DNA from: Bin55 sp963664665
GTDB lineage: Bacteria; Pseudomonadota; Gammaproteobacteria; Pseudomonadales; Azotimanducaceae
Reading direction: 5' to 3'
NCBI GenBank assembly: GCA_963664665.2
Contig: CAXXMH010000007.1
Span: 1 to 64,000, forward strand
DNA length: 64,000 nucleotides
The position numbers and the translations under genes are program-made. The notes under the pieces were generated by a model that made no database searches, was not told the DNA's origin, and worked only from the letters and a program-made list of their open reading frames with translations. The stretch's first letter is position 1. Each line of letters starts with the position of its first letter. Below, in pieces: positions 61,766-64,000 of the stretch.

Positions 61766-62563
61766 ATGATCATGGAAAACACCTTCCGGCAAAAGCTGGA
61801 CCAAGGACTTCCCACAATCGGAACCCATTTCCTTTTTGCCGAACCCGATATTCCCGAAATGATCGGCGATTCAGGTTTTTTTGACTACGCCGAGTTCGTA
61901 GGTGAGTACTCCACGTTTGACATGAGTTCGCTCTATCACCTGGCGCGCGCAGGTCAGTGCGGGAACCTTCCTTTAATGATCAAGTTGGATCAGGAAGGGC
62001 AAGCATTTTGGGCTCAAGTCGCACTTGGAGCTGGATTCAAGTCCGTGTTATTCACAGACGTGCGAACTGCTGATGACGTCGATCTTTGTCATGAAGCCAT
62101 CCGACCAGATAAACCCGGAAACGACGCCAAAATGGGCGTAAAACTCCGTCGTCCGGCGTTATCTGGCTACAACATCAACACTTACGGCACGGACTTGGAG
62201 TCGATCGTCTCCGTCATCATGATCGAGAAAGCGGTAACCGTTGACAACATCGATTCCGTTCTTGAACGTGCGAAGGAGCGGGGCATTGACATGACCCAAT
62301 GGGGTCCGGCAGACTTCAGTTTCTCGAAAGGCGATCCTTCGCTGCAAGGTAGTAATGAGATGCGTGGATACGAAGAGCTCGTGATCAAGAAATCTATAGA
62401 GTACGGCGTACCGCCTAGGATCGAAATTGGTGAAGTCGAACAAGCGAAGCGATATATCGATCTCGGCGTTCGGCACTTCTGCATCGGTTGGGATCGCTTT
62501 ATCTACAGTGCGGCAATCTCGCGATTGGGTCGAGGTTTAAAGGAATTACTCGAAACGATCTAG
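61766..62563 (+). CDS. HpcH/HpaI-type aldolase-fold protein
   Basis: A 265-residue TIM-barrel protein. Family features include LFAEPDIPEMIGDSGFFDYAEF, the strand ending VLFTDVRTADDVD, MIEKAVTVDNIDS with the conserved Glu and GPADFSFSKG with the conserved Asp. The usual catalytic His (DxEH) reads GEY and the substrate Arg (PLVRV) reads LMIKLD. So it may be a divergent aldolase or citrate-lyase-beta-like enzyme rather than classic HpaI. ATG start at 61766 after GGAA. It faces the Gfo/Idh gene and could share its substrate. Confidence 0.75.
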   Translation: MIMENTFRQKLDQGLPTIGTHFLFAEPDIPEMIGDSGFFDYAEFVGEYSTFDMSSLYHLARAGQCGNLPLMIKLDQEGQAFWAQVALGAGFKSVLFTDVRTADDVDLCHEAIRPDKPGNDAKMGVKLRRPALSGYNINTYGTDLESIVSVIMIEKAVTVDNIDSVLERAKERGIDMTQWGPADFSFSKGDPSLQGSNEMRGYEELVIKKSIEYGVPPRIEIGEVEQAKRYIDLGVRHFCIGWDRFIYSAAISRLGRGLKELLETI

Positions 62564-62606
62564 TCGAACTTGCGTTGATTCGATAATCCGGGCAAGGCAG
62601 CGACGA

Positions 62607-63623
62607 TTACGAGACTTTCTCCCAACGTCCGGTCGAAACGCTTCGATACATAGTGATAGCGGTTCGCAATTCTCCCAGTGCGTACTCAGGCGGCGCTGCG
62701 AGTGCGGTGTCGTCTAGGACGAAACTTGCGAAGTCTGCGAGCTCAACGCCGTATGACGCGGCTTTGCTTTCAAACGCACTCATAACGTTTTTGCCGGTCG
62801 GGTGATCTTCGTTATAGAGCATCAGCCTACCCTCGCGACCGCGTTCGATCACGATTTCACCTTTGGTGCCGGTTATACGAAAATCCTCGATCGGCGCGAG
62901 TGCACCAGTACTCTGTATCGCTTGAAACGTACCAATCACACCAGACTCAAACCGCAGAATCGCTTGCGCAATCGATTCGCCTTCCATCTCGGGAATGAAA
63001 CGAGCTGTTGCAGCAACCACTTCGTCTATTTCACCTAGCATCATCCGCATTGGACGAATCCAATGAGCACCACCATCGATGCTGATCCCACCTCCTGATT
63101 TCGCGAGGCTGAATCGCCACGGTAAGTTGTCTGAATCAAATGCTCTGAGCGGATCGTAAAAACAGGCTTTCCCGGTCACGACATCTCCAATCGCACCTTG
63201 ATCGATGAGGGCGCGCGCCTCAACGACATCCATCCAATATTGGGCTTGTTCCGCCACCATCAACTTGACGCCGGCTTGCTTCGCGCCATTGAGAATGCGT
63301 TCTGCAGTGAGAACGTCCATGGCGATCGGCTTTTCGAGTACTACGTGTTTCTTCGCCACATAACAGACGTTCGCCCCCCACTCATGAAGGTGATGCGGGA
63401 GCATCAGATCTACAGCATCCACATCGGCTTCACGGACACATCGCTCAAGCGATGCATACGGTTTCGCACCTACGGTTTCAGCAAATGCTTTGGCTGCCTT
63501 TTCATTTACATCGACGACTGCGCGCACGTCAATCCGGGGAGCATGTCTTCGAATGCCGTTCCAATGCGCACGTGCTATACCACCGCACCCGACCATTGCT
63601 AGCTTGAGCACGCTCTCAGCCAC
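62607..63623 (-). CDS. Gfo/Idh/MocA-family oxidoreductase
   Basis: NAD(P)-dependent dehydrogenase-type protein, 338 residues. The Rossmann motif is LKLAMVGCGGIARAHWNGI near the N-terminus. EKPIAMDVLTAERI carries the conserved EKP Lys, and GGISIDGGAHWIRPMRMM has the His that assists catalysis. It starts with GTG at 63623, two bases after the stop of the upstream dioxygenase fragment; a frame to 63686 extends into that gene and is not used. It probably oxidises or isomerises a sugar or cyclitol. Substrate unknown. Confidence 0.85.
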   Translation of the reverse strand: MAESVLKLAMVGCGGIARAHWNGIRRHAPRIDVRAVVDVNEKAAKAFAETVGAKPYASLERCVREADVDAVDLMLPHHLHEWGANVCYVAKKHVVLEKPIAMDVLTAERILNGAKQAGVKLMVAEQAQYWMDVVEARALIDQGAIGDVVTGKACFYDPLRAFDSDNLPWRFSLAKSGGGISIDGGAHWIRPMRMMLGEIDEVVAATARFIPEMEGESIAQAILRFESGVIGTFQAIQSTGALAPIEDFRITGTKGEIVIERGREGRLMLYNEDHPTGKNVMSAFESKAASYGVELADFASFVLDDTALAAPPEYALGELRTAITMYRSVSTGRWEKVS

Positions 63624-63625
63624 GT

Positions 63626-64000
63626 CTATATACCCAGATCCTGCAGGTTGTAGTCCTTGAGTTCCGCGAGCCGATCTGACGACCACGCAAATTCTTGCAC
63701 GTCGTTTGCGAATGGCTCGTACGCATACGGCGCTTCTTCCGGAAATCGCGACTTGCGAGCTTCAATCCCGAATTGGATAAGTCGAGACCGGGACCGTATG
63801 TACTCATCTGTGTAGTCGGTCACCGGACTATGCACGCCACCGCTTCGAACATTCAGCACGCTTCGTCGGCGATGAAAGCCGTAAGTCATTGAAACGCGGA
63901 ACCGGTCGCTCGTATTCGCGAAAGAACCGTGAATGGCTTGACGGTTCGTAATAGCCACGTCGCCGGGGTTGCAGATCAGTGGTACCGCTGTCGGCAATCG
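63626..64000 (-). CDS. Phytanoyl-CoA dioxygenase family protein, 3' end only
   Basis: The gene runs off the right edge; only the C-terminal ~124 residues are seen. NRQAIHGSFANTSDRFRVSMTYG contains the distal iron His and the 2-oxoglutarate-binding Arg typical of PhyH proteins. The first in-window codons are internal, so no start can be called. It ends two bases before the Gfo/Idh start on the same strand, so the two are co-transcribed. Confidence 0.82.
   Translation of the reverse strand, partial: RLPTAVPLICNPGDVAITNRQAIHGSFANTSDRFRVSMTYGFHRRRSVLNVRSGGVHSPVTDYTDEYIRSRSRLIQFGIEARKSRFPEEAPYAYEPFANDVQEFAWSSDRLAELKDYNLQDLGI

Overview
The window looks like a chromosome segment of a free-living, probably marine, aerobic gammaproteobacterium near the Pseudomonas/Cellvibrionales lineages. 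This is inferred from gene content and order. A long-form gap, mfd, csiV, a methylthioinosine phosphorylase and hpt lie in nearly the order known from Pseudomonas. They are accompanied by Na+/proline symport, an aerobic 2-oxoacid:ferredoxin oxidoreductase, phytanoyl-CoA dioxygenase-like proteins, paired acyl-CoA dehydrogenases and an ImuA-ImuB-DnaE2 mutasome. Base composition is close to balanced, many genes start with GTG or TTG, and many neighbours are coupled by ATGA/GTGA overlaps. I see no insertion sequence, prophage, CRISPR array or rRNA.

Layout. 1-6.9 kb: a DUF815 ATPase cut by the left edge and broken by a one-base frameshift, a DUF2799-like lipoprotein, putP, a small membrane-anchored protein, long-form GAPDH and an outer-membrane porin. 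6.9-11.6 kb (minus strand): a translationally coupled operon of a GltD-like Fe-S flavoprotein, KorA and KorB. 12.2-19.1 kb: mfd-csiV facing mtip-hpt-mscS. 19.2-27.1 kb: a ThDP enzyme, then a CusC-CusB-CusA type Cu(I)/Ag(I) efflux system whose adaptor carries its own CusF-like domain. 27.2-33.1 kb: typA, a HIT protein, two transglutaminase-fold genes that diverge with overlapping 5' ends, a TrmH-family methyltransferase and a solo HEPN protein. 33.2-40.4 kb: a crotonase, then a Tat-exported aldo/keto reductase with eight C-terminal cysteines, larC-larB-larE (nickel-pincer cofactor synthesis, no larA in the window), an MFS carrier and xthA. 40.8-45.4 kb: a gene-free stretch with dyads and tandem repeats, a second Tat aldo/keto reductase lacking the catalytic His, an esterase, a GH43-like propeller protein and a double YjbR protein.

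45.5-55.5 kb is a collinear catabolic cluster: IorAB-type molybdenum hydroxylase, a TIGR03084-like protein, a luciferase-like monooxygenase, a hydrolase, a TerB-like protein, a phytanoyl-CoA dioxygenase relative, two acyl-CoA dehydrogenases and a cupin, ending against a convergent ferredoxin gene. Its substrate is unknown. It reads like a hydroxylation plus beta-oxidation pathway for a cyclic or branched compound. 55.6 kb: tRNA-Asn(GTT). 55.8-61.1 kb: the imuA-imuB-dnaE2 SOS mutagenesis operon with a LexA-like box 24 bp before imuA. 61.3-64 kb: a small membrane protein, an HpaI-like aldolase-fold protein, a Gfo/Idh/MocA oxidoreductase and the 3' end of another phytanoyl-CoA dioxygenase.

The strongest candidates for undescribed biology are the 45-55 kb cluster and the lar/Fe-S aldo-keto reductase locus without a visible nickel-pincer enzyme. 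The divergent transglutaminase pair and the His-less Tat aldo/keto reductase come next.
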